Below are positions 11,816-24,942 of a stretch of DNA of 64,000 nt, piece by piece. This stretch comes from Polytrichum commune (lineage: Eukaryota > Streptophyta > Polytrichopsida > Polytrichales > Polytrichaceae). Position numbers and translations under genes: made by a program. Where the stretch lies: positions 4,774,001-4,838,000 of the forward strand of contig OX485809.1 of the NCBI GenBank assembly GCA_950295325.1. Direction: 5' to 3'. The notes under the pieces were generated by a model that ran no database searches, was not told the DNA's origin, and worked only from the letters and a program-made list of their open reading frames with translations. Position 1 is the stretch's first letter. Each line of letters opens with the position of its first letter.

Positions 11816-13129
11816 TCCAAGTGCATGGTGAGTGTGCGTATAAAGACCGACAAAAGACTCCCCTGCAATTCAATGCAAAAATCTTGTGCTTCAAATGATG
11901 TTATTTGTATTACTCTTAGTATATAATTAGTATTAATCAAAACAAATAGAATTGGTGACACTAAGTACGTTATTCAATGAAGGACAATAAAGGGGTCCAT
12001 TTCGCACTCCACTTTGACACAAAGTGTTTTTATGTCAAAATCTAGAAGGTGGTATTGACACATGTGTTGCTTAGTAGAGCAAATTGGCCACCCATCTTAG
12101 TCGACAAGGGAGAAGAAGGCTTGCAAATAAAATGAGAATGTGTATTTACGTATTTATTGAGACTAAGATTTCTTAACTCACAAATATTAAGATAGAATAC
12201 AAAGATCAAAGATCATACAAAATACAAACAAAATAATCTTAGTTATTTGGAAAGAGCTCAAATCACCTAGTGGTGGTGTTAGGTAATTCCAAACTTTTGA
12301 TGAGCTTGGAAATAAGCAAGCAATTTTTGAAAATGTGAACACTCGCGCTTGAGAAGATGTTATTTGTCGTTTTGAAATGTAGGTGATTGTATACTAAAAG
12401 ACCGTGGACATGATGTGTGCAAGCATTTGGCATCATAGTGGAGACATTAAAGTGGATGTGTGCCAACAATTTATTCCAGCATTGGCCAAAAAGTCCAAAA
12501 TTATCTAAAGATTAATTTATTGTTTTAGTGAAGGCTTGGCCCATGCATCTTTGGCAACCATCAACTAAGAGATGGTGGTAGTAGCGGCCAATGTGCTAGA
12601 TGCCAACTACAATCGTCACGGATGGAAGTTTGGTGAATGCAGGTGAGCATACTGCTTTGAATGGTTCCAACTCTCTAAGCATATTCTATTGAACAAGGTG
12701 AAGAAACTAAGGAACTTGTGAGCCATAAACCTCCACCCTTATGCGTCGTAGTCCGGGTGAAGGCCTATGGGTTACACATACTCAAATGTCCACACTTAAC
12801 CACTCACATGTGCCACCCGATGCCCCCCCAATGTAAATCTCAAACACACCACTTTACTCAAAAGGAAGAAGGTTATGAGCATTTAGAAATGCTCCCCCCC
12901 CCCCCCCCCTTATGTGAATGTTGCTAACACTCTAATTCACTAAAATACAACTTTCCACACTCACACTTAAAAGCCTTTAATATGGGCTACACAAATTTAA
13001 GTCCCTGATTACATCAATGCTTTCATTAGGGTTGTCCCACTATGGCCCTATTGGCTAATCACTCCACCCACTCCTTAATTCCTACTAATACCCTACTATA
13101 TTGATTCCCTCATCCCTAAAGCTCTCGAA
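11816..13129. other. AT-rich intergenic DNA with a C16 run
   Basis: I see no gene. The only notable feature is an uninterrupted run of 16 C at 12,894-12,909, just after a CT-rich stretch. Confidence 0.5.
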
Positions 13130-14230
13130 TTGTAGTTGGACCCGTCTGTTGTCTGTTTGAAGACAGGTTGCTCCTCCTTTCGGCCTCACAGTGGAGGTCA
13201 CTTCTCCCCAGAGGTCTGGCTCAATCCCAACCCCTTAATTGGTTGCGAACAGAGGTTTCGAGCTATGTGGGTTTCGGATCCCAGCAAGGACTTGCTAGCT
13301 TCTTCCCAAGGACCCTCCAGCTCCGCCCCGCTTCCTCCTCCGGTCGCAGCTCAACTGCCGAGGAGTTGCAACTCCCTACTACCACGATTCCTCCTTAGCA
13401 AATTTGTTCTGCTGCCTTAACCCAAAGGCCCCAGTCCCTCAGCTCCTTGCGCTCAGAAAAGTCGGCGATTCCTTCCCTTTGATTGACGTGGTTCCCGAAC
13501 AGCAAGGGCCGCAATTAGAAGGTTGCCTGAGCCACAACAATTCCTCCTTTCAGCAATCCACTTATAAGCTCTCAACTTTGCCTCATGCAATCTGATCTCT
13601 GCCCCCACAATGAGCTCAACCCTTCCACCAACTGAGAATTCCCAGCGCGCTCCGATTCGCTCCCCAAAGTCGCCGACAGTGGATTTCGATCTCTAATCAG
13701 GCATTCATGTGGGCAACCTGCCCACATTCCGCCTCCTCCTTGCATTGCATTCACTAAACTTACCTCAGTGTATCCCCCCTCCGAGTCAGCTCTTTGTTTT
13801 TCTTCTCATCATCAGCCGTTTTCCCTAATCCAACAAAATTCCCTGCGGCGATAGGGTTTTGTCTTCTTGACTCTCGCCTTGCCACACCGAACTGGATCCC
13901 ACTGCCCTTCCTCGTAAGCCCATTGTGAATGCAACAGTAGCAGCAACTGCGACGTCAACAGCCGCAACTTGAAATCCTCCTCCCACACTCAATCCATTCC
14001 ACGGCTCTCCTCCTTTGCTTCACAACGACCTCTTTGTAGCCGCCCCCGCCTTCCTTCGTTCCGGCGCCTCCTGAATTGAGAGCCATTCCCGAGCCTCACA
14101 GGGGACCCCTCCCTAGATCCCGAAATCCAGGCCCTCATCCACAATTTTGAGGAGGGACCCCCTTCAAATGAACATAACACTAGCACTAAACGAACAATTA
14201 ACTGGCCTAAGCCACTTCCCACCTATCATT
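13130..14230. other. C/T-rich island, no recognisable gene
   Basis: This stretch is clearly richer in C and T on the plus strand than its neighbours and has short open frames on both strands (for example 13,136-13,420 plus and 13,989-14,222 minus). None shows a domain I know and they overlap one another. It might be an LTR, a decayed gene or a promoter-proximal region. I do not assign a function. Confidence 0.45.
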
Positions 14231-16464
14231 CCTCACACTTAATTTTAACTCTTTCACTCGTGTTTTTGGTTTTTACTTTAATAATATTGAGTCTCACAAA
14301 GCTTGGCCAACTATAACTTAACTAAATCTAAGTTCTTGTTTCTTTTAACTACTCACACATACTAAACATTAGATTTTTAATATTTTTAAATGTTAAGAAG
14401 ACATGTCCGCACAATCATGGGCTCACATAACCAATCATAGATAATTGAGACTTGAATGAAATCCATGCCAATTATCAAAACAAAGTTTTGGTATATTTTG
14501 CATCCAAGGAATGATGTGATGAAATGTTATGATGGAGGATTGATATTTAGTTGCAAAATACTAATCCTCCATTCACTTTCATGCATCGCATTGTTAAGCT
14601 TGTCATGATAGGCATTTCTTGCAGATCTTGTGTATCAATGCACATATTACTTAAGATCTAAGGTCTTCAATAATTTGTGTGTCAACCTTGCACATACAGT
14701 TCAACAAACATTTTTCCAACACAATGACACGATGGTCTACCAATGATCCTGCCGACATGACACCGTCTAACTATCTAATTATCATTACAAGTGGGATATT
14801 ATAGTAGTAATCTCAAATGTCTTTTGGTTTTATCTATAGAAAGAGCCACTCACAATTTTGTGTCAATAGCTTCAAAATTTGTGTCCTTCGCATGATGAGC
14901 AGCTGTCCGTAGTCCACAATGCACAGTTGTTGTGAAGCATCTTTCACAAAAGGTATCCATTGCTTCAGATGTAGTAATGGATCAATCAACCAATGGCCTG
15001 TCTTTCTCCTGTCACCCTCTGGAATAGATTTTGACTCTAGTCTTGGTTCAATTTCAATGCGGATTTGGACCAAAAAGAGTTTATCCTTCAAAACTTGTAC
15101 AAATTAATTCATAGGACCTAAACTTTAGGAAAAACTTAGAGATGCAATACAGTAGGTATAATGACATTTTAGTACATATACAGCATGGAAGGATACATCA
15201 TTAATTGTAAATTTGATGTTTTTGAAGTGTTGCCTAGTTCATTAAGGTATGACAAAATTGGGATTTGTAGGCTTAGTTGGCGACATAATGCGCACTACAT
15301 TGATGGATGCATTATCATGTAGTGTTGGAGAAAATTTTCACCTTGTGGTGGATGAAATATGTAGATGACATGTTTGTGTTGCTTCCCATGTGCTTCCACA
15401 CTCCTCAGGTTTGGTGTTTTGAGGGTCTGCACATCCGTTTGTTGCTTTCATGGTTGGGTGCTTTGAAGATTAGGTGCAATAATTTCTTCAAGGTTGCTTC
15501 AAGGTTCAAGGGTGCTTGGTGCTCTCCTTTTATTTTTATTTGTTAAATTTGCTCTTGGAGCGGTTTCATGCTAGATTTCCACACCTACTTGGCAATTGCA
15601 CCACCATAATTATCCACATCTTAATATAGTTAACTTTCCACCTATGGAAAGAAAAAATACAACTTATATTGTGACTTGTCCATTGTAGAGGAGAGAGTTG
15701 ATTTGGGTGGCACTCAGTGATGCTACAAACATAAACAAATATTTCATGTCTCTTTGTATTTACAAAATAATAGTTGTACATCATCTTGTCATTCATCCAT
15801 TGAAAAATCCCTTATAGCATGAATCATACTAGGCATGTTGGCAAGAATGATTCGAAAGCGCCATTTGAATGGTGCTAATGCAAATACCATCCTTTAATAA
15901 TACTAGTGGTAAAATCTTGTGACTCACCATCCCTATGCTCGTTATTGAACTCATTTTTTAACAATTGCACTTCCACCTCTAGAATGGGTCCTACTACATG
16001 GAGTGACATCACATGACACAATAGAATATACATGTAGAACATATTTGCAGGTGACATTCTTTAACTTGAAATTGCTATAATAAAATTCGAGTGGTGCAAT
16101 TTTTTCATTTTCCAAACACTATTGTCAACATCATGCAATCCCTTTACAATAAAAACAAATATACCTTGCATTTTAATAAAAATATGAGCAAGTCAACACC
16201 AGTATGCATGTGAACAGTCTCAACTCAAACATTGAAATTATATGACCAAATAGAATCTCTTGTCCTTAGCCTACACATGAGAAAATGAAATGATTGGAGG
16301 GGGTGCTATATCTTGTATCCAACCCTTGAAATAATTGCAGTCGCGGATTGAGATTTGGTGATGACGTTTGCAGGATTAGGGCTTGAGAAAAGACATGGTG
16401 ATAACTCTCAGCCCTAGAGTAACTCACCGAACCCCGCTATGCGCACTCACTAGGCCTCGTATTC
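14231..16464. other. AT-rich intergenic DNA, 3' flank of the TNL gene
   Basis: I see no supported gene. A minus-strand frame at 14,834-15,091 (85 codons, containing LLHLKQWIPFVKDASQQLCI) has protein-like composition and could be a decayed exon, but nothing near it extends the reading frame and I do not recognise it. Confidence 0.4.
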
Positions 16465-19400
16465 CTAAGTACCTACTAATTTGGTCGTTGGTCCTGGAGT
16501 AAGGCTCCAAATATTATCCACGTCTGGGATTCCAAAACCTTTGCCAAGACTGTAGCGAGCTACAGAGGGGAAATGAAGGTCTTTCTCCTCCCATCCCCAC
16601 TCTTTCCATGTTTGCCAACCTTTGTATTCCCAAAATTCTGCGGAAGGATGATACATTATCTTATGTCTCTTAAAGTCCAACCCGTATGAGCTATAGAAGT
16701 CGAGGTGTGAGGGAATCGCCATCAATATTGGTTCCAACGCCTGCAATCCTTCAAGCATATGAATGTCGTCCTCATGTAACTCTACTCCAGTGGAACTTAG
16801 GTCTAGCACCTTTAGGTTTGTCAGTTTACTCATGTCCGACAACCGACATAGCGATTCACACCCCTTCAAAACGATATATGTCAATGCACGTAAATCTCCA
16901 AGGCCTTGCAAACTAGTCAGGTGCATGTTGTCAAAGGCGTGGATAACTTCTAGTTGCTCCAACCCACTGAGGTTTGGTATCTCTGTTATTCCCAAGCCAT
17001 AAATTTTCAACTCACGAAGACACTGAAGCCCAATAAGAGTAGGAAGCTTGGACAATCGTTTGCAATGACTTAAACATAATGATTTCAAACCAACCAAGCC
17101 GTCCAATCCAGGAACTTCATCTATATCCAATGAACTACATTCCAGTGTATGAAGGTGCTTCAGAGCAGTAAGACTCGGCAACTTTGAAAGTTTATGGTTC
17201 ATATCCAAGACCAATGATAGTAAACCAACCACACGGTCTAGTCCACAAACCTCAACCAATTCCTCGCAATAATATATAGAGAGCGATTGTAGGTTGCTAG
17301 GCCCTAATCTCACAATTTCCAACGCCTCAATGTAGCCAAGCTCCACTTTTTGCAGAGGTGTACAGCTCCTCAAATCCAAGTCTAAAGAGTGAACATCCTT
17401 GAGCTTGAGCGATACCAAGTTGGTACACAAAGCAAGGACGTCTCGCTCAAACACAACAGCAGCATGCACTTCCAGAATTTTAAGTGCTGCTGGTAGTTGT
17501 CCTACATAACCTCCATGATGGTCACGGCCACCAACCATCTTGAAATAAGTCAAGGATTTCAGCCCTTCCAAGCCCTCAATTGAAAGCTTGGATGGAGAAT
17601 AAAAACCATATCTTGCTTCCACAGTTAAGGCTCTCAACCGAATGAGGTTTTTGAAATTCAAAACTCCAGATAATTCGTACTTAAAATCTAGCTTCAAGAC
17701 CACAAGGTTCGTGCAATATTTCCATTTGATCGTCGTTGGACTCGTAATCCCGGATTTCTTCATATATCCAGAAGTCTCTGAAATACAAACTCGTGTCAAC
17801 TTCTTCCAACTACTCCTTGGCTCCTCCTCCAGCTCTGTAGGACGTGCATCCCTAGCATACACCCACCTCCGCTCTTCCATGTCCGAGACCATTAATTTCC
17901 CTTGCGCTTCCAATCTTGCAAACTCAAGATACAGATCATGTATGCTTACTTCCCCAGACCTCATCTCGGCATGCTCCAACAAGGCACTATCCACCAAATG
18001 TCGCAACTGCAATTCCATTGCAAAACAATCACAATATAATCCATCAGACATGGGCATGAAATTTCCATGCAAACTTTTCAAATCATAGAATTCAGAATCT
18101 CTAGAAACTTCTTTTTTTCATGCTTAACCATATTCACACTTTCATCATAGTTCAACCTATGTCCCCAACGATTATGGTGTTTTACAAACGTAAGCTTGTG
18201 AATTGTCCATTTTGCAAGTTCTCCAAGGATTGCTCGTTGATCTCAAAGGAGCTGCAATCCAATAAATATTTTGTCAATTAATACAAAACAATCAATCTTA
18301 TATTAAGATCTTAAGATGAATTAAGATTTTATTATATTGATATTCAAGTTTGGACTTGAGTCATCAAAGGAGGGATTGACTACATACCCAATTTTCAATC
18401 ACTTCCTTCTCCTTATTGTGAACAAGACACAACCACTCCATCAAAACCAGTTTGTCATAAAAATCACTTTTGGGGAAGAACACAACTAAATCCATAAATA
18501 AATCTTGCTCCCCTTTAGGCAATCGGTCGAAATTGCTTCTAAGAATGTTGAACAAAGGATTTTTTGGTTCTTGCAAATAGCTGGAGTCTTTGAGTTTCTG
18601 TAAGTCCTTCATCCAAACCGAAGGTTCTTTACCTCCATATTGTAGGAAAACACCCAAGGCTTTCAATGATAATGGATGATAATGCGAACCTCGACCTTTA
18701 CCCTTGCCAAAGTAGCAACATTTGATACACTCCTCAATAGCATCCACATCTTCCGTATTTTCAAATTTTTTTCCATTTGTTGCATGGTACAAAAACATAT
18801 TCCTTGCATCATCCTTGTCAAGTTCAGGCATTTCAAAACATGCACTTTCATCCACGTTAAGACTTATGAGAGTCTTTCTAAAGCGGGATGTTATAATCAC
18901 CCAACTTCCCTCAACAAAAGGTGCTCGAAGAAACAATTTCCCTTGCTGCAATGAATCATAATCATCCCAAACGTTGTCTATAGTAAGGAAGGTTTCTTTC
19001 TTCCAATTCACGAATTTCAAAAGGAGGTCTTCACACTGCAAATACACCCAAATCATGAGTGGAAGGCACAGTTAAAGGCTTTGGGTTCCAACAAATTGTA
19101 CTTCTTCTCCTAGAATATAAACAAATGTCAATAGAATGCTAAGGACATTAAACGCACAAAACAACATCAAGTGAAACATTGGGAGTTGCGTCGTAAGTTG
19201 CCTTTATTTGCGTATAATCTTGAGGTAAGCAATAGTTCTCTTACTAACTCATGAAGCTCGCAATCTTAACATTGGATTCATCAAATTGTTTATGACTTTA
19301 AAGAACAAATACCTTGTCCTCCCCCACTTCTTGAACAACCTCCGCACTTGTATTTGTCAATGCGGTCAATACCTTCTTTACTAACTCATGTTTACTTTGC

Positions 19401-20967
19401 TTTCCCAATTCCACGTGGCACACCTTCCCATCAAATTCTCCATCCATTTCGTTGCACATCATCTTGCAAATTTGAGTCTTTCCCATTCCGCCCACACCAT
19501 ACAAGCCAATCACACGAACGCCTGGGATCTTGGTGGAATTTGGAGTGTTTCCAAAATGGTCTTGTATAACCTATGGAAGTCACATCATAATTAATGTCCA
19601 CCAAATTAGACCTTCATGTTAGTTTGGAGGGCTTAAACTAGAAGTATTTTAGTGACATTGAGTTATTGTGCTCATAGCGGAAAGAAACAACAAATGCAAT
19701 TCATACAAAATTTAGTTAGTGGTTCCAAACTTGGTATTTATCATGTTATATTGAACAAACAAATTCTTGATGAAGACCAACATCATGATTAAAGATCGTG
19801 AACTAGGTTCCAATATTGTTGTAAAGTCAAGAGTGATTGATCCAAATTGTAGCATTGAGACATCATACACCATCCCCTCATCGGAAGGTCAACTTACAAA
19901 ATAGAATCTTTGAAATAACATTTTCGAACCAATCCCCGAAAATAAATGTTCTAAGTGAAAAAAAATTACATGCATGGAATGATTGAGAATTACATGTTTT
20001 GTGTTGATAATCGCTTTTATTTCATTCTATCCAACTGAATCAAACTTATTTTGAACTCACAGTCATCGTAGCTTAGATTTGGAACGTACATGTACATTAA
20101 TAGTTGAGATCTAACTTATAAATTATGGTTGACATGGATCCACCAAGAATCAACCTTTGAAATTATCATCAATATTATTACCTGGCATAATTTTGAACGC
20201 CCTTGAACATGTGATTCATCGTATTTAATGTCTGGTGGAATTGACTTGCAGATATTTGAAACAACCTCTTTTCGATAAGCAACAACTTCATTTGAGTCTC
20301 GGTCATACACCAAACCATTGAAAGCACCAAACCACCTAATAGATTCTTTCCATTCAGCCACTTCAATTCGTTTATCGTCTTTCGCCATCGTCTCCCACTT
20401 CTTGAACCATTTCTGTTGTCTACAACTATCGGAAAATTGTCCCACATTGAGCCCAAAAAATAAAGGAAGAATCTTCAAAGTAGGATCTTTCTTAGTTGCT
20501 TGCATAAAGCCATTGAGTTCAATCATTGGCCACTTTGATGTAAAGTACTCATCAGAAACCACCACCACCATCATTTTGCATTGTGCTACAGCAGCTTTGA
20601 TAAGGTTTGGAAACCTCTCTCCTTTGGGCAAGCTTGAAGGTCGTTTGTCAAAAAATGGATAGCGATGACGGCTCTCGAGGTCCACACACAATTGCTCTAC
20701 AAATTCTTTTTGCGCTCCACTATGGCTCAAGAATATTTCATGATGTCGGTGCAATATTGGGTCCTCTTCCTTGAGATGAATTGACCTGTGTTGGCAAACG
20801 AAAGGCATTTCAAAATTTACAAGATGCAAAATACATTTAAGCCACATAAGGACAAATACATGACAATATAATAAAAGAATACAAAAACACGAAAACTCCT
20901 TCTCAATCATACAACCAACTTGATGGATTTACCTGTCTATCATCCTGCTTTTGCTAGATGTAGCCAT
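16465..20967 (-). CDS. TIR-NBS-LRR (TNL) immune receptor, possibly inactivated
   Basis: An intracellular immune receptor. Exons on the minus strand: 20967-20933, 20785-20182, 19570-19313, 19035-18388, and about 18251-16465. All checked junctions are GT-AG and the first four join in frame (515 codons, starting MATSSKSRMIDR). TIR domain, residues about 27-170: HEIFLSHSGAQ and SKWPMIEL, with E101 at the position of the conserved TIR glutamate. NB-ARC: P-loop GVGGMGKT (238-245), kinase-2 LTIDNVW (317-323), RNBS-B WVIITSR, and PLSLKALG in place of the usual GLPLAL. After an MHD-like VSIHDLYLEF the last exon encodes many leucine-rich repeats and a non-LRR tail ending TTKLVGT. If exon 5 starts at the only good acceptor, TGA occurs at 18243-18245, and an A7 run (18112-18118) separates two frames that both look coding. 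So it may be a pseudogene, or exon 5 may splice differently. Confidence 0.9.
18112..18118 (-). other. A7 homopolymer at an apparent frameshift in the TNL gene
   Basis: Upstream of this run the protein-like frame reads LAKWTIHKLTFVKHH and on to NYDESVNMVKHEKK. Downstream the frame that continues through the LRRs reads EVSRDSEFYDLKSLHG. They are one base out of register, and the junction falls in seven consecutive A residues. A homopolymer error in assembly and a true inactivating mutation are both possible. Confidence 0.55.
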
Positions 20968-23389
20968 CTTCAAGCTAAATTTTTATTCAAAAATTGTTTT
21001 AAAAACCTGCAAAACCAACCATGTCAATTGGTAAATGACTGGACTACAGTCTCCTACATAAACCAAACAACACAACTCTACAAATGTGCACCATAAAGAA
21101 ATAAACTATATTTAAGAGATACATTATCAACAAGTTTCGATTGATCAAGTCACATAGTTTTGCAAGGATCAAAGCTTAACAAGACGGCCTGCACAGCCAT
21201 TCAAACATTGCAAACTCTACTTGCTCTAGTGCATAGAGATTTCAAGGTAGGTTGCCCCGACACCAAAAAGGTAGAGACAGTTGGGGTCCCCTCTGTACCA
21301 CTCTACCCAAGAGTGAATCAAATAAAACCAGACCAATATTTTTCAAAGACAACCGTCCCCTGGAATTTAAATTGCCGTCCTTTGGCTGTGACTGGGAGTA
21401 GAGTATTCTCTTGTTAAAAACCATCGGTTAACATGTAAAGGACAACACTTCACTTCACTTTGCTCAAAACAGGGATCGATGCATTTAACCCTTTAAAGGT
21501 TCTCGTGTTTATACTATGACGTATCTGAGTGTATTCTGTTGGTTGCAAAGTATCACGATTTCATCCATGTCATAGTGAAGTGTCGCAGTGTTCATCTACT
21601 CTTTTCCGTCACATTATCATCATATGTCCACTACCCTTTCTCACAAGAACCAACCATGAAACTTTTGCCCATATGTCACACCTAATTTTTGCAAAGTGAC
21701 CTTTTGGCTAAATGAATATTGCAATTTGAGTACTTTATGAGTTCTCACAAAGTTTGTTTACACTTCACAACTAGAGTGCTCATAAACATAAAATCTTTGA
21801 ATTAAAGGATTATGATTGCTCGATACATGGTTCCATGGAACACAGTCAAGGAGCTCAGAGAGAGAGGGAATACGATCAAGGAGAATTCTTTGAAACTAAT
21901 AGAAAGTGATTTTTGAGGAAGATATCTCCATTGCTTCTCTAAGCCTAGTCGCAATTGGAATTCATTACAACTTCTCATTTAATACCCATCTTTATGTATT
22001 ATGTTCACTTGCAAGATTTTTATGATTATCTTCTCTATTGGTGTTGGTATATAACATAGATTTAAATCTTACTATGCACTTACCTTTTGTAATTCGGCAA
22101 TTGGAACTTTATTTAGTTGTTATCTTATATCCAGGAGAAAATCAACACTTTATTCACATGGATGATAACACGTGTTGTATCCATGGCATTCATGTCATAT
22201 CTTTTAGCCTGAACTCCTTAATTGCATTATGGTATTGAAAGGATTTCAAAAGTTCAATCCATTGATGGGAACCAACACTTTTGATACAATGAGCTTAAAA
22301 TGGAAACATATATCTCAAATACATGTTTTGTGCATAGAGTCCCTCTTGAACCCAAGAGGTGGATGTATAGTTGAAGTTAAAAATAATGTATGTGCGATGC
22401 CCCTAGATGAATACCCTACATGCAATTTTCTAGGCCACATCAAGGGGGAAATGAACAAGGTTATAGGTTTAAGCCTATTTTCCTAAATCTAGATTGGAAA
22501 CTCTTATTGCATTATAAATAGCCTAGTATATTTATAATGTCAAAAAATCAATACCTTGTAGTTAAATGCATTTTGTATCCCCTATCCTTAGATAATACCT
22601 TATAAAAGGCAGTATAATCTTACAGTGTTGTTTATTGCGTTGTAACATTGTAAGCTTATAATGTCTTGTATAAAGTAGGGAACTCAATGTAAAGTTAGCA
22701 ACCAAATCAACGAGCATTCCCAATATCATCAACAAGCATCTGCAATGCAACCTCACCCAAAACAGACGTGAATATTCAGAAGATGGTAAAGACATTGCCT
22801 CTATGTTGATGAAAATCTCCTTGCTACACCACATTTGAAAAGTAGGCTGAGGATAATTTCATTGAACGGGCAAGTTTGACTTCCTCTACACCTCATCAGT
22901 ACACAAGGCAACAACATCCCCACTTGCAGCTAACAGGTGATTGCTTGGGATTTTCAAATAATAACAGATACAAATACTTTCTAAGAATGTCCACACAGCA
23001 CTCTCACAGTTGTCCAAACCTCAGACCACAACCTCAGACCACAAAAGGTGCATATTTCGTTCACTACTCCGGCGAAACGCACAGGACAAGAGGACAACTA
23101 TTCAAGGCACCTGTAAGTTTGCTCAAGATTCAATTACACAAAACAGGTTGCACCTGGAGTTCGTCCAAACTCTAAGAGCTATAAGCATAAAATGCTCTTT
23201 TCAGAATTAGACAAAACCTGAAATATTGGCCACACCTTGGTCATAGAGCATTGCAGTACTGACTCCCACAAGGAGTTATGCTCGACCAAAGAGCTTGTTG
23301 CTCTCAGTTTGCTATTACCCAACGCTTTTAGATGCAAATGGATCGAACTGCTCCTTTCTCCAACCCTAAGTAGAAAGGATCCTTAAACC
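20968..23389. other. intergenic DNA upstream of the TNL gene
   Basis: I see no supported gene. Short open frames exist (21,160-21,417 plus and 22,876-23,175 plus) but lack recognisable domains, and the sequence is AT-rich. The TNL promoter should lie just above 20,967, but I cannot point to a convincing TATA box. Confidence 0.45.
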
Positions 23390-23642
23390 CTATGAACCCC
23401 CACTGACAAAATAAACCCTACCGAGATGGATGGTGTCCGACTCTACACTACCAAAAATACACACCTTTCTGTCATTTAAGATCAATGCATCACATTTCAA
23501 GAGCCCTCCAATACTCCTAAAAAAATGCAGCTCAAAGAGGCCAACAACTGCGGAAGAAACAAGACTAGCGTCACTATAAGAGAATGGCATCAGGAAGAAA
23601 GTCCAAAATGCATGAAAATACAGAGATAGCAAGAAATCGTAC

Positions 23643-23707
23643 CTTATCATGGCCAACAGGCCCTAAGAATGTCTGGACAATGTTGGCGATGGCTTGACAC
23701 GCGGTTA
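23643..23707 (-). pseudogene. single exon resembling CCT1 (TCP-1 alpha chaperonin)
   Basis: A 65-bp stretch bounded by acceptor ATTTCAG and donor GTACGA encodes TACQAIANIVQTFLGPVGHDK. This closely resembles the N-terminal apical-proximal segment of CCT subunit alpha, whose family pattern includes ACQA, NIV and LGPVGLDK, part of the nucleotide-binding equatorial region. Several conserved residues look altered (Leu to His before the DK, Ser to Phe before LGP). I find neither the following exon (with its GDG motifs) nor the preceding one nearby, so this is a captured or residual fragment, not a working gene. The open frame around it (23,574-23,954) is mostly intron and flank. Confidence 0.6.
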
Positions 23708-24025
23708 CTGAAATCACGTCCCCATCCATCATCCACACCACATCCATATACATACACAAACACATGCACATACATTCAGAACCACCGCTACAGGAGGAAA
23801 ACCATAAAACCATTGTCACCGACTCCTCTCCACGGAACCTTTTCCTCTGCGCAGCCCATGCCCTCTCGGCCATTCGCAAAAATCTATTTCGGGAGCTCGA
23901 GAACGATCTGATACAAGAGGACAGCCTTGACAACAAACAACCTCCGGTGTGCACACCAGAGGTGGAGAAGTGAAATGCATGAAAACCCTCAAATCGGACA
24001 GGGGTTCGCTCGTACCATTTTGCGT

Positions 24026-24613
24026 GCGGACATCTTACCCCGTCTGCCGATCGCCGTGAATACTCAGGTTCTGCGACATCCTGGACCAGTTCCGGCGCGA
24101 TCTAAGTGACTACGGGTTGGTTTGCGAACATCTTACCCCGTCTGCCGATCGCCGTGAATACTCAGGTTCTGCGACTTCCTGGACCAGTTCCGGCGCGATC
24201 TAAGTGACTACGGGTTGGTTTGCGAACATCTTACCCCGTCTGCCGATCGCCGTGAATACTCAGGTTCTGCGACTTCCTGGACCAGTTCCGGCGCGATCTA
24301 AGTGACTACGGGTTGGTTTGCGGACATCTTACCCCGTCTGCCGATCGCCGTGAATACTCAGGTTCTGCGACTTCCTGGACCAGTTCCGGCGCGATCTAAG
24401 TGACTACGGGTTGGTTTGCGGACATCTTACCCCGTCTGCCGATCGCCGTGAATACTCAGGTTCTGCGACATCCTGGACCAGTTCCGGCGCGATCTAAGTG
24501 ACTACGGGTTGGTTTGCGGACATCTTACCCCGTCTGCCGATCGCCGTGAATACTCAGGTTCTGCGACATCCTGGACCAGTTCCGGCGCGATCTAAGTGAC
24601 TACGGGTTGGTTT
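24026..24613. repeat. six tandem copies of a 98-bp unit
   Basis: Units start at 24,026, 24,124, 24,222, 24,320, 24,418 and 24,516, exactly 98 bp apart. They are nearly identical, differing by single bases such as GCGGACATC against GCGAACATC and GACATCCTGG against GACTTCCTGG. Since 98 is not a multiple of three the array cannot be a coding repeat. It is much more GC-rich than the surrounding DNA. It sits between the CCT1-like exon and the 24.9-kb arm, so it may be a subterminal array of a transposon or a local minisatellite. Confidence 0.95.
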
Positions 24614-24874
24614 GGCGATGGCAAGGGTTCGCTTGGGGGACTGCATACCTCGAAATCGAAGAGAAAGCAGGGCCGGCCCTCAAGAAGAAAGAGAGAGAGA
24701 GAAAGAGGGGAGCAGCCATGTCACTGGGGCACTCCATGGCCCCAGGCGCAGATTGAATCTGGGCCATGGAGGCCCCCGGGATCCATCAACGGCCTAGGTT
24801 TAAGGGGGCAGCTACCCCGGGCAGGGCTCCAGGGCAGCGGGATTTGGGGGGGGCAGAAGACGCAGGGCGGAGCT

Positions 24875-24942
24875 AGGCACCTACAGAAGGGGGAGAAGGA
24901 ATTAGTACTGAAATCATAGGCCCGTGGCAGTACTTGGTGCCT
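24875..24942 (+). repeat. 68-bp segment S, left copy
   Basis: The segment is bounded by inverted heptamers AGGCACC and GGTGCCT. It is identical to the reverse complement of 31,216-31,283, yet the DNA that follows (TAGGAAATGCCAAAAAGGC) is in the same direction at both places. The segment is therefore flipped relative to its flank. The middle arm at 27.78 kb lacks it. Confidence 0.85.

Noticed and set aside
23574..23954. A 126-codon minus-strand gene with start MHTGGCLLSRL
   Set aside because: Only the 65-bp CCT1-like exon inside it has recognisable similarity and splice sites; the rest reads as intron with a CA-repeat-derived Met/Cys run.
24596..24919. Plus-strand 107-codon frame after the 98-bp array
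   Set aside because: It is Gly/Arg/Gln-rich from GA- and G-rich DNA, begins inside the tandem repeat and ends in segment S; no sign of selection for protein.
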